Source: Betaproteobacteria bacterium (lineage in GTDB: Bacteria; Pseudomonadota; Gammaproteobacteria; Burkholderiales; Rhodocyclaceae). Taken from it: DNA of 64,000 nt. The DNA lies in assembly GCA_016720065.1 (NCBI GenBank), contig JADJXY010000002.1, forward strand, positions 8,501 through 72,500, given 5' to 3'. The notes beneath the pieces are model-generated. The model worked only from the letters and a program-made list of their open reading frames with translations, was not told the origin of the DNA and did no database searches. Each line of letters starts with the position of its first letter. The stretch's first letter is position 1. Shown piece by piece: positions 44,516-52,649 of the stretch. The position numbers were made by a program, and so were the translations under genes.

Positions 44516-44941
44516 TCAGGCGGTCTGCTTGATGATGAGTCCCTGAAGCTTGTCCAGGGCCTTGGCCAGTTCGACCACTTCCTTGGACGGCATCTGCCGG
44601 ATGACTTCCTTGGTTTCCTTGTCGACGACCTTGATGACGCGAATGCCACTATCTTCATCGACCGAGAACTGTACATCGCTGGCGGCGCTTTCGACGAATT
44701 TCTTTACCCGCTCCACGGCGTCGCGCACCGTCTTGGCGTCGGGCTCGTCGCGGGCCTCGGACTTCTGGGCATTGACCGCCACCGAGCGCTTATCCACGGC
44801 GGCGACGACGGATTCCTGACCGTCGACGCCTTGCACGCGGGCGCTGGCGGCGTCGTGAGGCAGGTTGGCTTCGGTCCGAGCTCCCTGACCAGGCAGGGGC
44901 AGCGGAACGACGCCCTGGGCGGTAACCGATGAGATGGCCAT
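44516..44941 (-). CDS. flaG: FlaG family protein
   Basis: The 141-residue protein has a low-complexity N-terminus and the conserved FlaG core near residues 80-135 (FVESAASDVQFSVDEDSGIR, VVDKETKEVIRQMPSKEV). FlaG influences filament length in some species. It lies between fliC and fliD, the usual place. Confidence 0.92.
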   Translation of the reverse strand: MAISSVTAQGVVPLPLPGQGARTEANLPHDAASARVQGVDGQESVVAAVDKRSVAVNAQKSEARDEPDAKTVRDAVERVKKFVESAASDVQFSVDEDSGIRVIKVVDKETKEVIRQMPSKEVVELAKALDKLQGLIIKQTA

Positions 44942-44966
44942 GATGTTCCCCTGTGTGTTGCGGCGA

Positions 44967-44997
44967 ATCGGCCCCGGCCTGCGCGGCGGGGGCCGAT
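44967..44997 (-). terminator. GC-rich hairpin between fliC and flaG
   Basis: A 9-bp perfect inverted repeat (ATCGGCCCC at 44967-44975, complement at 44989-44997) follows the fliC stop. It lacks a T tract, so it may protect fliC mRNA or give only partial termination. Confidence 0.45.
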
Positions 44998-45027
44998 CCG
45001 GTCTTCCTTAGGTCGTTCCCGCCGTGC

Positions 45028-45822
45028 TTAGCGGAGCAGGCTGAGGACGTTGTTGGGAATCGCGTTGGCCTGGGACACCATCGCCGTGCCGGCCTGCTGC
45101 AGAATCTGGTAGCGGGTCAGCGAAGCGGTTTCGGAAGCGAAGTCCGCGTCCATGATCCGGCTGCGGGCAGCGGTCTGGTTCTCACGGGCCGACTCCAGAT
45201 AGGTGATGGTGCTGTTCAGGCGGGAATTGACGCCACCGATGGTGGAACGCTGGGAGGCCATGGAGTTGATCCAGGCATCGACACTGGACAGAGCCGTCGA
45301 GGCGCCGCCGGTGGTGGAGACGTCGGTCCCGGTGATGTCGGTGCTGGTGAAGGTGGCCGACAGGGTATCGGAAGCGTTGGAGCCGACCTGGAAGGTGAAG
45401 CTGCCGAAGACGCTGGTGCCGTTGATCTGGGCGGCGCCCTGGACCCGGTTGGCTTCCGCCTGGAGTTGCGAGAATTCGTTGTTGATGAAGCCGCGCTCCG
45501 TGTCGCCGATGGCGCCGTTGAGCGACTGGGTGGCCAGTTCGCGCATGCGCTGCAACATTTCGCTGACGCTGGCCAGTGCGCTGTCGGCCGTCTGGGCGTA
45601 GGAAATGCCGTCGGAGGCGTTGCGCATGGCGACGGTCAGGCCGCGGGACTGCGCTTCCATCTTGGAGGCAACTGCCAGACCGGCGGCGTCGTCCAGGGAG
45701 GAGTTAACCCGCAGGCCGGAAGACAGGCGCTCGATGGCGGTGGAAAGGCCCATCGCATTCTTGTTCAGATGGCGTTGGGAGTTGAGCGAATAAACGTTGG
45801 TAAAGACGATTGAGGCAGGCAT
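45028..45822 (-). CDS. fliC: Flagellin
   Basis: The 264-residue flagellin starts at ATG 45822 after GAGGAGA. It has the N-terminal D0/D1 region (SLNSQRHLNKNAMGLSTAIE, RLSSGLRVNSSLDDAAGLAV) and the C-terminal D1/D0 region (RIMDADFASETASLTRYQIL, ending NVLSLLR). The central variable part is only about 70 residues, rich in Ser and Thr, suitable for O-glycosylation. A sigma-28 promoter lies upstream. Glycosyltransferase-like genes follow on the other strand. Confidence 0.96.
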   Translation of the reverse strand: MPASIVFTNVYSLNSQRHLNKNAMGLSTAIERLSSGLRVNSSLDDAAGLAVASKMEAQSRGLTVAMRNASDGISYAQTADSALASVSEMLQRMRELATQSLNGAIGDTERGFINNEFSQLQAEANRVQGAAQINGTSVFGSFTFQVGSNASDTLSATFTSTDITGTDVSTTGGASTALSSVDAWINSMASQRSTIGGVNSRLNSTITYLESARENQTAARSRIMDADFASETASLTRYQILQQAGTAMVSQANAIPNNVLSLLR

Positions 45823-45896
45823 TTGGATTCTCCTCGGTTCCGGTGACTGAATCTCCGATGGGTCGAAGATGTTGCGGGATTGCTCCCTTGGACCCA

Positions 45897-45923
45897 ATTA
45901 CGACGCCCTGGAAAGAAACTTTA
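45897..45923 (-). promoter_or_regulatory. Sigma-28 promoter of fliC
   Basis: On the minus strand TAAAGTTT (45923-45916), an 11-base spacer and GTCGTAAT (45904-45897) match the FliA consensus TAAAGTTT-N11-GCCGATAA, with 5 or more of 8 bases right in the -10 box. It is about 75 bases before the start codon. Confidence 0.8.
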
Positions 45924-46051
45924 GGCCCTTCTTCACATTTTTGAGTGCCCCCGCCCGCCGCGTTCCCCGGGGGCGCAGTTGCCCCGCAGTTGTCTCTTTC
46001 GCGGGAGTGCTACACTCGCCGCGGATAAAAAAGTGAGGACGAGGACGCGCA

Positions 46052-48025
46052 ATGAGCCAGCAGGACGCCGAGTTGGCCCGGGTCGAGGAGGAGGTGCGCG
46101 CCGCCCTGGCCCAGCGCCCCGACCTGGCGGGTCTGTGGGCGGCCCTGGGCCTGGTGCGCATCGACCGGGGCGACTTGGCCGGCGGGGTCGAACATCTGGC
46201 CCGGGCGGCTTCCCTGGCGCCGGACGACGGGCGCATCCAGTCCGACTACGGTGCCGCCCTCACCACGGCCGGGCGCGCCGCCGACGCCGAAACCGTGCTG
46301 TGCCGTGCCCTTGCTTTGGCTGGCGGGGACGACAATCTGCACTTCAATCTGGCCCGCAGCCTGCATGTGCAGGGCCGGACCGACGAGGCCCTGGTCGCTC
46401 TGGAACGGGTGCGGGAGCGGGCCGACGACGTCCTCAAGCTCTCCGGCGATCTCTACAAGGAAAAGGGCGACTGGCAGCGGGCGGCGAGCGACTATTTCGC
46501 CGCCCTGCGCCTGCGCCCCGAGCATCCCGCCTACCTCAACGACCTGGGTGTGCTCCTGGAGCTGAACGGTGGTGCCGGTGAGCATCTGGCCCTCTGGCAG
46601 CGGCTGACCGCGGAGGGGGATGCCCATCCCGTCGCCTGGTTCTTCCTGGGCAACGCCCTGGCGGCCCAGTCGAGGATGAGCGAGGCCCTGGCGGCCTACG
46701 AACGCGCTACGGCCCTGGACCCCGATTTCGCCGAGGCCCTCAACAACCGCGCCCTGGTCCTGGGCAAACTGGGGCGGGAAGACGAAGCGCTGGCCTGCCT
46801 CGGGCGGGCCACCGAAATCGATCCCGGCCTGGTGGCGGCCCGCACCAATCTGGGCTGCATCCTCTCCCGCAACAATGCCCTGGCCGAGGCCGAAGCCATG
46901 CTGGCCCGGGCGGTGGCCCTCGACCCGAGCTCCACCGACGCCCGGGTCAATTACGGCGCCCTGCTCATGCGCCAACGGCGCTTCCCCGAGGCGGAGGCGC
47001 TCTTTCGTACCGTGCTGGCAGAAGTGCCGGGGCACCCCTCGGCGGAACTCAACCTGGGCCTGCTCAAGCTCAACCGGGGCGAGCTGGAGCAGGGCTGGCC
47101 CTATTACGAGAGCCGCTGGAAGATGCCCCAGATGGCCGGCAAGCGGCCGGCCCTCGGCTCGCCGGAATGGGACGGCCGTCCCCTCGATGGCCGCACCCTG
47201 TTCGTCTTTGCCGAGCAGGGCTTCGGCGACAACCTCCAGTTCGTGCGCTACCTGGACGAAATCCACGCCCGCTTTCCCAGCGCCCGGGTGGTGTTCTACG
47301 CCCTGCATCAGTTGGTGGGGCTGCTGGGGACGTGCTACCGCAGCGACTGGTGCCGCGTCGTCCCCTGGGGCGAGCCCATCCCGCCCCACGACGCTCACAT
47401 CCCCCTGCTGTCGCTGCCCTGGCGCTGCGGCACCGGGGTGGCGACCATTCCGGCCCGGGTGCCCTACCTGGGGGCGGACCCCGCCCGCCTGGCACCCTGG
47501 CGCGCACGCTTGCAGGCGGCGCCGGGGCTGCGGGTGGGCCTGGTGTGGTCCACCAGCGAAACCTTCATCTATCGCTCGGCCAAGACGGTGGCTCTGAAGA
47601 CCCTGGAACCCCTCCTCGCCGTTCCCGGGGTCACTTGGGTCAACCTCCAGTTCGGCAAGGAGGCCGAGGAAATCGCCGCCCTGGGCTGGAGCGGGCGTTT
47701 TCTCGACCCCATGCCCGAGGTGCGGGATTTCGCCGACACGGCGGCCCTGGTGGACGGACTCGACCTCGTCATCTCGGTGGATACCGCCGTGGCCCATCTG
47801 GCCGGCGCCCTGGCGCGGCCGGTGTGGATGCTCGACCGCTACGACACCGACTGGCGCTGGCTGCCGCCGCGGGAGGACAGCCCCTGGTATCCCACCCTGC
47901 TTATCTTCCGCCAGGAAGCCTTTGGCGACTGGACTGCCGTCGTCCAGCGGGCTGCCGCGGCGCTGCACGATCTGGCCTGCCGACCCCAAACCGCCCCCCT
48001 TTCACCCTGCAAGGACTCGCCGTGA
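46052..48025 (+). CDS. TPR protein with glycosyltransferase-9-like C-terminal domain
   Basis: The 657-residue protein has about nine TPR repeats in the first 350 residues (examples: EALAAYERATALDPDFAEAL, LAEAEAMLARAVALDPSS). From about 370 comes a domain like ADP-heptose-dependent glycosyltransferases (LFVFAEQGFGDNLQFVRYL, GLVWSTSETF, VISVDTAVAHLAGAL). It has no signal peptide. Such fusions next to fliC are commonly flagellin-modification proteins; this is inferred from position. ATG 46052 follows GAGGACGAGG. It overlaps the next gene by four bases (GTGA), so they are coupled. Confidence 0.85.
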   Translation: MSQQDAELARVEEEVRAALAQRPDLAGLWAALGLVRIDRGDLAGGVEHLARAASLAPDDGRIQSDYGAALTTAGRAADAETVLCRALALAGGDDNLHFNLARSLHVQGRTDEALVALERVRERADDVLKLSGDLYKEKGDWQRAASDYFAALRLRPEHPAYLNDLGVLLELNGGAGEHLALWQRLTAEGDAHPVAWFFLGNALAAQSRMSEALAAYERATALDPDFAEALNNRALVLGKLGREDEALACLGRATEIDPGLVAARTNLGCILSRNNALAEAEAMLARAVALDPSSTDARVNYGALLMRQRRFPEAEALFRTVLAEVPGHPSAELNLGLLKLNRGELEQGWPYYESRWKMPQMAGKRPALGSPEWDGRPLDGRTLFVFAEQGFGDNLQFVRYLDEIHARFPSARVVFYALHQLVGLLGTCYRSDWCRVVPWGEPIPPHDAHIPLLSLPWRCGTGVATIPARVPYLGADPARLAPWRARLQAAPGLRVGLVWSTSETFIYRSAKTVALKTLEPLLAVPGVTWVNLQFGKEAEEIAALGWSGRFLDPMPEVRDFADTAALVDGLDLVISVDTAVAHLAGALARPVWMLDRYDTDWRWLPPREDSPWYPTLLIFRQEAFGDWTAVVQRAAAALHDLACRPQTAPLSPCKDSP

Positions 48026-50298
48026 CGCCCATGCCGCCAAAACTCAAACTCAACCTGGGCTGCGGCCAACGCAAGATGGACGGCTATGTAAACGTCGATG
48101 CCTCCCCCGTCTGCGCGCCGGATCAGGTGGTCGACCTGGAGAAGACCCCGTGGCCCTGGCCGGACGACGCGGTGGATACCGTCAAGCTCATCCACGTCCT
48201 GGAACACCTGGGACAGCAGCCGGCCACCTTCCTCGCCATCCTGCGGGAGCTTTGGCGGGTGTGCTGCGACGGCGCCCTGGTCCATATCGAAGTGCCCCAT
48301 CCCCGCTCCGACGAATTCCTCGGCGATCCCACCCACGTCCGGCCCGTGACGCCCGATACCCTGGCCCTCTTCAGCCACCGCAACAATGCGGAATACGAAC
48401 GCATCGGCGCCGCCAACACCCCCCTGGGCCGCTACCTGGGCATCGATTTCGAAATCGTCTCCTCGTCCCTCACCCCGCGGCAGATCTGGCTCGACCGCCT
48501 GGCCCGGGGGGAAATCGACGAAGCCGCCCTGCGGGAAGCCGGCGACAGCCGCTGGAACGTCTATTCCAGCATCCAGATCACCCTGGAAGTCATCAAGCCG
48601 GCGGGCCGTCGCGTGGCGGCGCCCCAGGACGACATGACCGTGACCGTCCTTGCCGACGCCGCCCAGGCGGCCCTGAACGAAGGGCGCAGCGCGCATGCGG
48701 CCAGCCTCCTGGAGCGCCTGTGCGAACTGCGCCCGGATCACCTCGAGGCCCGCTGCCTCCTCGCCTCCTGCCTTCAGTCCCTGGGGCGCCTCCCCGAGGC
48801 GAGGGCTCACTACCAGGCCGTCGTCGACCGGGGCGGGCGGGCCTACGAAGTGTTCAATAACCTGGGGGCCGTGAGCCTGGAACTGGGCGACGCCCACGCC
48901 GCCTGCCGCCACTTCCGCACCGCCCTGGAGCTCGCGCCGGGGGACCGCCTGGTGCGTACCAACCTGGCCGAGGCCCAGGCCGCCGCCGGGGACGTGCGCG
49001 ATGCGGTCGATCTCCTCGCCACCCTGGTCGAAGAAAAACCCGATGACGGCACGGTCTACCTCACCCTGATCCAGGTCTTCCTCGACCAGGGCTGGTTCGC
49101 CGACGCCGCCAACGCCGTCGCCCTGGCGCGCCGCTTCGGCATCGACACCCCCGATCTGGCCAACCAGGAGGGCATCTGCGCCCGGGAGCGCTTCGACTAC
49201 GCGACGGCCGTCGCCGCCTTCGAACGCGGGCTGGCCGCCGACCCCGGCAACGCCGCCCTCGCCACCCACCGCGCCAATGCCCTGGCCTGGCTGGGCCGCG
49301 ACGCGGAAGCCGACGCCGCCTACCGCGCCGTCGTCGCCGGCGCACCGGACTACGCCGAAGGGCGCTTCGCCTACGCCTGCTTCCTCCTGCAGCGGGGCCA
49401 CACCGACCCCGGCTGGGCCCTCTACGAATCCCGCTGGCAGCGGGGCGGCCCCCAGCGGCTGCGCCCCTCGCCCTCCCGGCTCCCGGCCTGGAAGGGCGAA
49501 ACCCCCGACCCCGCCGCCGATGACCTCCTGGTCTTCTGCGAACAGGGCTACGGCGACAACCTCCAGTTCGTCCGCCTCCTGCCCCTGATCCGCCCGCGCT
49601 TCCGCCGCGTGGCCCTCGTCGCCCGCCCGGCCCTGGCAGCCCTCTTCGCCCGCAACCTGGCCGGCGTCGTCGAAGTCCTGAGCGGCGCCCCCGCCGATGC
49701 CGGCTTCCGCTGGCAACTGCCCCTGCTCTCCCTGGCCGGCGTCCTCGGCCTGGACGTGGCGCGCTGGGGCCACGGCCCGGCGCCCTATCTCCTGGCCGAC
49801 CCGGCCCAATCCGGCCGCTGGCGCGAGCGCCTGCCCGTCGACGGCCGGCGGCGCATCGGCCTGTGCTGGTCCGGCGGCAAGGCGCCCCGCACGCGCCACC
49901 GCTTCGACCTGCCCCTGCCGCTGGTGGAGACGCTGCTCGCCGCGACCGACATCGCCTGGGTCAGCCTGCAAAAGGAAGGCGCCGAAGCCTGGCGCCAGGA
50001 CCAGGGCGCCGCCGGCCGCCTGGCGGACCCCATGGCCGAAGTGAGCGATTTCGATCAGGCCGCGGCCCTCGTCGCCGCGCTGGACGCCGTGGTCACCTGC
50101 GACACCGCCATCGCCCACCTGGCCGGCGCCCTGGGCAAGCCGACCCTGCTCCTCTTGTCCAGCGAAGGCGAATGGCGCTGGCTGCAAGCGCGCGCCGACA
50201 CCCCGTGGTACCCGACCCTGCGCCTGCTGCGCCAGCCCACGCCGGGAGACTGGGCGGGACTGGCGGCGCCGGCGCTGGAGTGGGTGCGGGGGAGGTAG
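48022..50298 (+). CDS. Methyltransferase-TPR-glycosyltransferase-like fusion protein
   Basis: From GTG 48022, behind AAGGA, the protein is 758 residues. Part 1 (about 1-200) is a SAM-dependent methyltransferase-like domain with KLNLGCGQRKMDGYVNVDAS and IHVLEHL. Part 2 (about 210-480) is a TPR array. Part 3 (about 490-758) is a GT9-like domain (LLVFCEQGYGDNLQFVRLLP, GLCWSGGKAPRT, TCDTAIAHLAGALGKP). Parts 2-3 parallel the whole upstream protein, pointing to duplication. The likely role is glycan transfer to flagellin with methylation of the sugar, but the substrate is not known. Confidence 0.82.
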   Translation: MTPMPPKLKLNLGCGQRKMDGYVNVDASPVCAPDQVVDLEKTPWPWPDDAVDTVKLIHVLEHLGQQPATFLAILRELWRVCCDGALVHIEVPHPRSDEFLGDPTHVRPVTPDTLALFSHRNNAEYERIGAANTPLGRYLGIDFEIVSSSLTPRQIWLDRLARGEIDEAALREAGDSRWNVYSSIQITLEVIKPAGRRVAAPQDDMTVTVLADAAQAALNEGRSAHAASLLERLCELRPDHLEARCLLASCLQSLGRLPEARAHYQAVVDRGGRAYEVFNNLGAVSLELGDAHAACRHFRTALELAPGDRLVRTNLAEAQAAAGDVRDAVDLLATLVEEKPDDGTVYLTLIQVFLDQGWFADAANAVALARRFGIDTPDLANQEGICARERFDYATAVAAFERGLAADPGNAALATHRANALAWLGRDAEADAAYRAVVAGAPDYAEGRFAYACFLLQRGHTDPGWALYESRWQRGGPQRLRPSPSRLPAWKGETPDPAADDLLVFCEQGYGDNLQFVRLLPLIRPRFRRVALVARPALAALFARNLAGVVEVLSGAPADAGFRWQLPLLSLAGVLGLDVARWGHGPAPYLLADPAQSGRWRERLPVDGRRRIGLCWSGGKAPRTRHRFDLPLPLVETLLAATDIAWVSLQKEGAEAWRQDQGAAGRLADPMAEVSDFDQAAALVAALDAVVTCDTAIAHLAGALGKPTLLLLSSEGEWRWLQARADTPWYPTLRLLRQPTPGDWAGLAAPALEWVRGR

Positions 50299-50476
50299 GG
50301 GTTGAGGGGCGGGTCGGCCTGAACGGCCATACAGGCGGCGCCGCATGAGGAGCCGTTGTCCGCTTGTCGGTCGTCTTTGGTGCCGGCTTGGCGACGAAGG
50401 GCTGCTTCCATCTTCCGTTTAGTTCGGCGCCCGACCCCAAGCCGGACCTTGGCGCGCTCAAGAATCTCAAGGTCCA

Positions 50477-50494
50477 TTTCAGCAATCGCTGAAA
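50477..50494. promoter_or_regulatory. Operator palindrome 1 upstream of the AbiE-like module
   Basis: TTTCAGC-AATC-GCTGAAA is a perfect 7-4-7 palindrome 58 bases before the first gene. The same arms recur at 50543-50560, and a TTTCAG half-site lies at 50525-50530. Confidence 0.7.
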
Positions 50495-50542
50495 GTGGCC
50501 TCTGGAATGAAATTAGTGCCTAAGTTTCAGTAAACGTGATAG

Positions 50543-50560
50543 TTTCAGCAAATGCTGAAA
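50543..50560. promoter_or_regulatory. Operator palindrome 2, overlapping the start codon
   Basis: TTTCAGC-AAAT-GCTGAAA is a perfect 7-4-7 palindrome that contains the ATG at 50552. A protein bound here would block both promoter escape and translation start. If the true start is the in-frame ATG 50579, the palindrome lies just upstream of it. Confidence 0.7.
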
Positions 50561-51634
50561 GCGCCCAATACACCGAAAATGGCCAACGCCCGTGCCTGTG
50601 AAGCATTGCGCGGCTTGCTTGAGAAGATTCCCCTCCTTCAGGTCGAAGGCATTGAGGCCGAGGCGTTGTCCGGCGATTGGGAGCCGGACTTTATCGTCCG
50701 GCTCCTCGTGGATGGGCAGCCGCACCTGCTCATCTGTGAGTACAAGTCGACCGGGCAACCGAGGATTGCCCGGTCCGCAGTACTGGAGTTGCGGAACTGC
50801 CTCGCGCACCAAGCCCCCCAGGCGACGCCGGTGTTCATCGCGCCCTACCTTTCACCCGCGGTGAGGCAATTGTGCCAAGAGAAGGGTGTCGGCTTTCTCG
50901 ACTTGGAGGGAAACGCCCGGATCGTCTTCGGTGGCGTGTTCATAGAGCGCGTGGTGACGGACAAGCCTGTGGTCGAGCGACGCGAACTGAAGTCCTTGTT
51001 CCGACCGAAGTCGGCCCATGTATTGCGCACCATGCTCCGCGAACCGGGTCGTGCATGGCGCGTCAGCGAGTTGTCGGAAATTTCCGGGGTCAGCCTCGGC
51101 CACGTCAGCAATGTGCGCACAGCCTTGATTGATCGGGAATGGGCACGCATCTCCGAGGGTGGCCTGATCCTCGCGGCACCCGATGCACTCCTGGACGCGT
51201 GGCGGGACAGCTATACCGCGCCGTCCGGTGAACGGCTGCGTTTCTACACGCCGCTGCATGGCAGCACATTCGAAGACGCGGCTCGAAGCGCTCTGCGCGC
51301 GGACGACTCTCCTGGGCACGCTGCTTTCGCATCGTTTTCGGCGGCGCAGTGGCTTTCGCCGTACGGGCGCAGCGGCACGCACTACTTCTTCGCCGACGAA
51401 GAAGGCCTGCGCAAGCTCCAGGCCGCTCTGAAGCTCACGCCTACCCCGAAAGGCGAGAACGTGGTCGTCACCGTGCCGAAGGATTTGGGGCTGCTCGCCG
51501 ACACCGTTGAACCTGCACCGGGAGCGCTCTGCACGAGTCCGGTTCAAACCTACCTCGATCTCTCCATCGCCGGTGAGCGCGGCGCCGAGGCCGCGGACCA
51601 CTTGCGGCAGGAACGACTCTCGTGGCCCCAATGA
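50552..51634 (+). CDS. AbiEi-like antitoxin with nuclease-fold N-terminus and winged helix
   Basis: The protein is 360 residues from ATG 50552; ATG 50579 is an alternative, and neither has a good ribosome site. The N-terminal 140 residues look like a PD-(D/E)xK nuclease fold: EPDFIVRLL with Pro-Asp at 45-46, then LLICEYKS with Glu-Tyr-Lys at 63-65, and GFLDLEGNARI. A winged helix follows (AWRVSELSEISGVSLGHVSN, about 168-187), as in AbiEi-type antitoxins that repress their own promoter. GC content and codon use differ from the glycosyltransferase genes on both sides. The next gene encodes the paired nucleotidyltransferase, overlapping by four bases. Confidence 0.75.
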   Translation: MLKAPNTPKMANARACEALRGLLEKIPLLQVEGIEAEALSGDWEPDFIVRLLVDGQPHLLICEYKSTGQPRIARSAVLELRNCLAHQAPQATPVFIAPYLSPAVRQLCQEKGVGFLDLEGNARIVFGGVFIERVVTDKPVVERRELKSLFRPKSAHVLRTMLREPGRAWRVSELSEISGVSLGHVSNVRTALIDREWARISEGGLILAAPDALLDAWRDSYTAPSGERLRFYTPLHGSTFEDAARSALRADDSPGHAAFASFSAAQWLSPYGRSGTHYFFADEEGLRKLQAALKLTPTPKGENVVVTVPKDLGLLADTVEPAPGALCTSPVQTYLDLSIAGERGAEAADHLRQERLSWPQ

Positions 51635-52494
51635 GGCCCTCGAAGGAGCCGCAGTCGGCGGCCGAGTACGACGACCGCACGACCGCGGCCGTAAAGTCGG
51701 TGCTGATCGAGATCGGCCAGATTCTTGGCAGCTTCAAGGGCAAGTTCGCCATCATCGGTGGCGCGGTTCCTTGGCTCCTGTTGGCCAACGAGGACATGCC
51801 CCACGTCGGTACGCTCGACGTGGACCTGGGGTTGGACGCGGAGGCGCTTGGCGACGGCGAGTACGCCACCTTGATCGGCGCACTCCAAGGTCATGGATAC
51901 ACGCAGCGCGTGGGACTGCGGCGCTTCCAACTGGTTCGCCAGGTCCCCGCGCGGGATGAAGGGGAAGCGATCGATGTCGTGGTCGATTTCCTGATGCCGC
52001 GCGATGCGGAGGTCGTCAAGAACGACCCGCCCTTGATCAGCGACTTTGCCGTGCAACGGGCGGACGGCACTGACTTGGCGATGCGCTTCTATCAGCTGGT
52101 GGCTGTGGCCGGGTCGATGCCGGAGGGAGGGACGAACCGCGTCGAGATCGCCGTGTGTTCCATCCCAGCTTTTCTGGCGATGAAGGGCCATGCGCTTGCG
52201 GGCCGCTACAAGCAGAAGGACGCCTACGACATCTACTACTGCGTGCGGAACTACCCTGACGGTATCGAGGCGTTGGCGCAGGAATGCCGCCTCCTGCTCG
52301 GACTTGCCAGCGGCGAACGCGGCTTCCGGCATATTGCCGAGAAGTTCGACACCTTCGAAGGTCACGGTCCTACCTGTGTGCGCCGCTTCGTCGAAGACAC
52401 GCGAGCATTGGGTGATCGTACGCCCGACCAATGGCAGCAGGATGCTTTCGGGCAGATCGACGCGCTGCTGCGCGCTATGGCATTGCGAGAATGA
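51631..52494 (+). CDS. AbiEii-like nucleotidyltransferase toxin
   Basis: From ATG 51631 (ATGA overlap with the upstream stop) the protein is 287 residues; GTG 51622 is possible. It has a nucleotidyltransferase core: FAIIGGAVPWLLLANED with the Gly pair at 43-44, then TLDVDLGLD with Asp at 63 and 65, and a third acidic position in AIDVVVDFLMP. The C-terminal part has KQKDAYDIYYCVRNYPDG. AbiEii-type enzymes use NTPs, and related toxins modify tRNA. With the upstream gene it forms a type IV-like toxin-antitoxin or phage-defence module inserted among glycosylation genes. Confidence 0.75.
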   Translation: MRPSKEPQSAAEYDDRTTAAVKSVLIEIGQILGSFKGKFAIIGGAVPWLLLANEDMPHVGTLDVDLGLDAEALGDGEYATLIGALQGHGYTQRVGLRRFQLVRQVPARDEGEAIDVVVDFLMPRDAEVVKNDPPLISDFAVQRADGTDLAMRFYQLVAVAGSMPEGGTNRVEIAVCSIPAFLAMKGHALAGRYKQKDAYDIYYCVRNYPDGIEALAQECRLLLGLASGERGFRHIAEKFDTFEGHGPTCVRRFVEDTRALGDRTPDQWQQDAFGQIDALLRAMALRE

Positions 52495-52649
52495 GCCGAA
52501 TTGAGTGGCCGAACCGAGAGCCTGTGCAATTCCCTAAGCACCCGTTCGTCATGCCAAAGCTATGGCTGTGCTTTGCGCCTTGATCGCGCACACTTGTGGG
52601 CGCCGCTCGGGCTCGCCCGCAGGATTCTCAGGTTCTGAGCGAAAGGCGC

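Noticed and set aside
44942..45027. A sigma-28 promoter for flaG, because GCCGATTC resembles its -10 box
   Set aside because: The sequence 11 bases upstream has no resemblance to TAAAGTTT, and the match is part of the GC hairpin after fliC.
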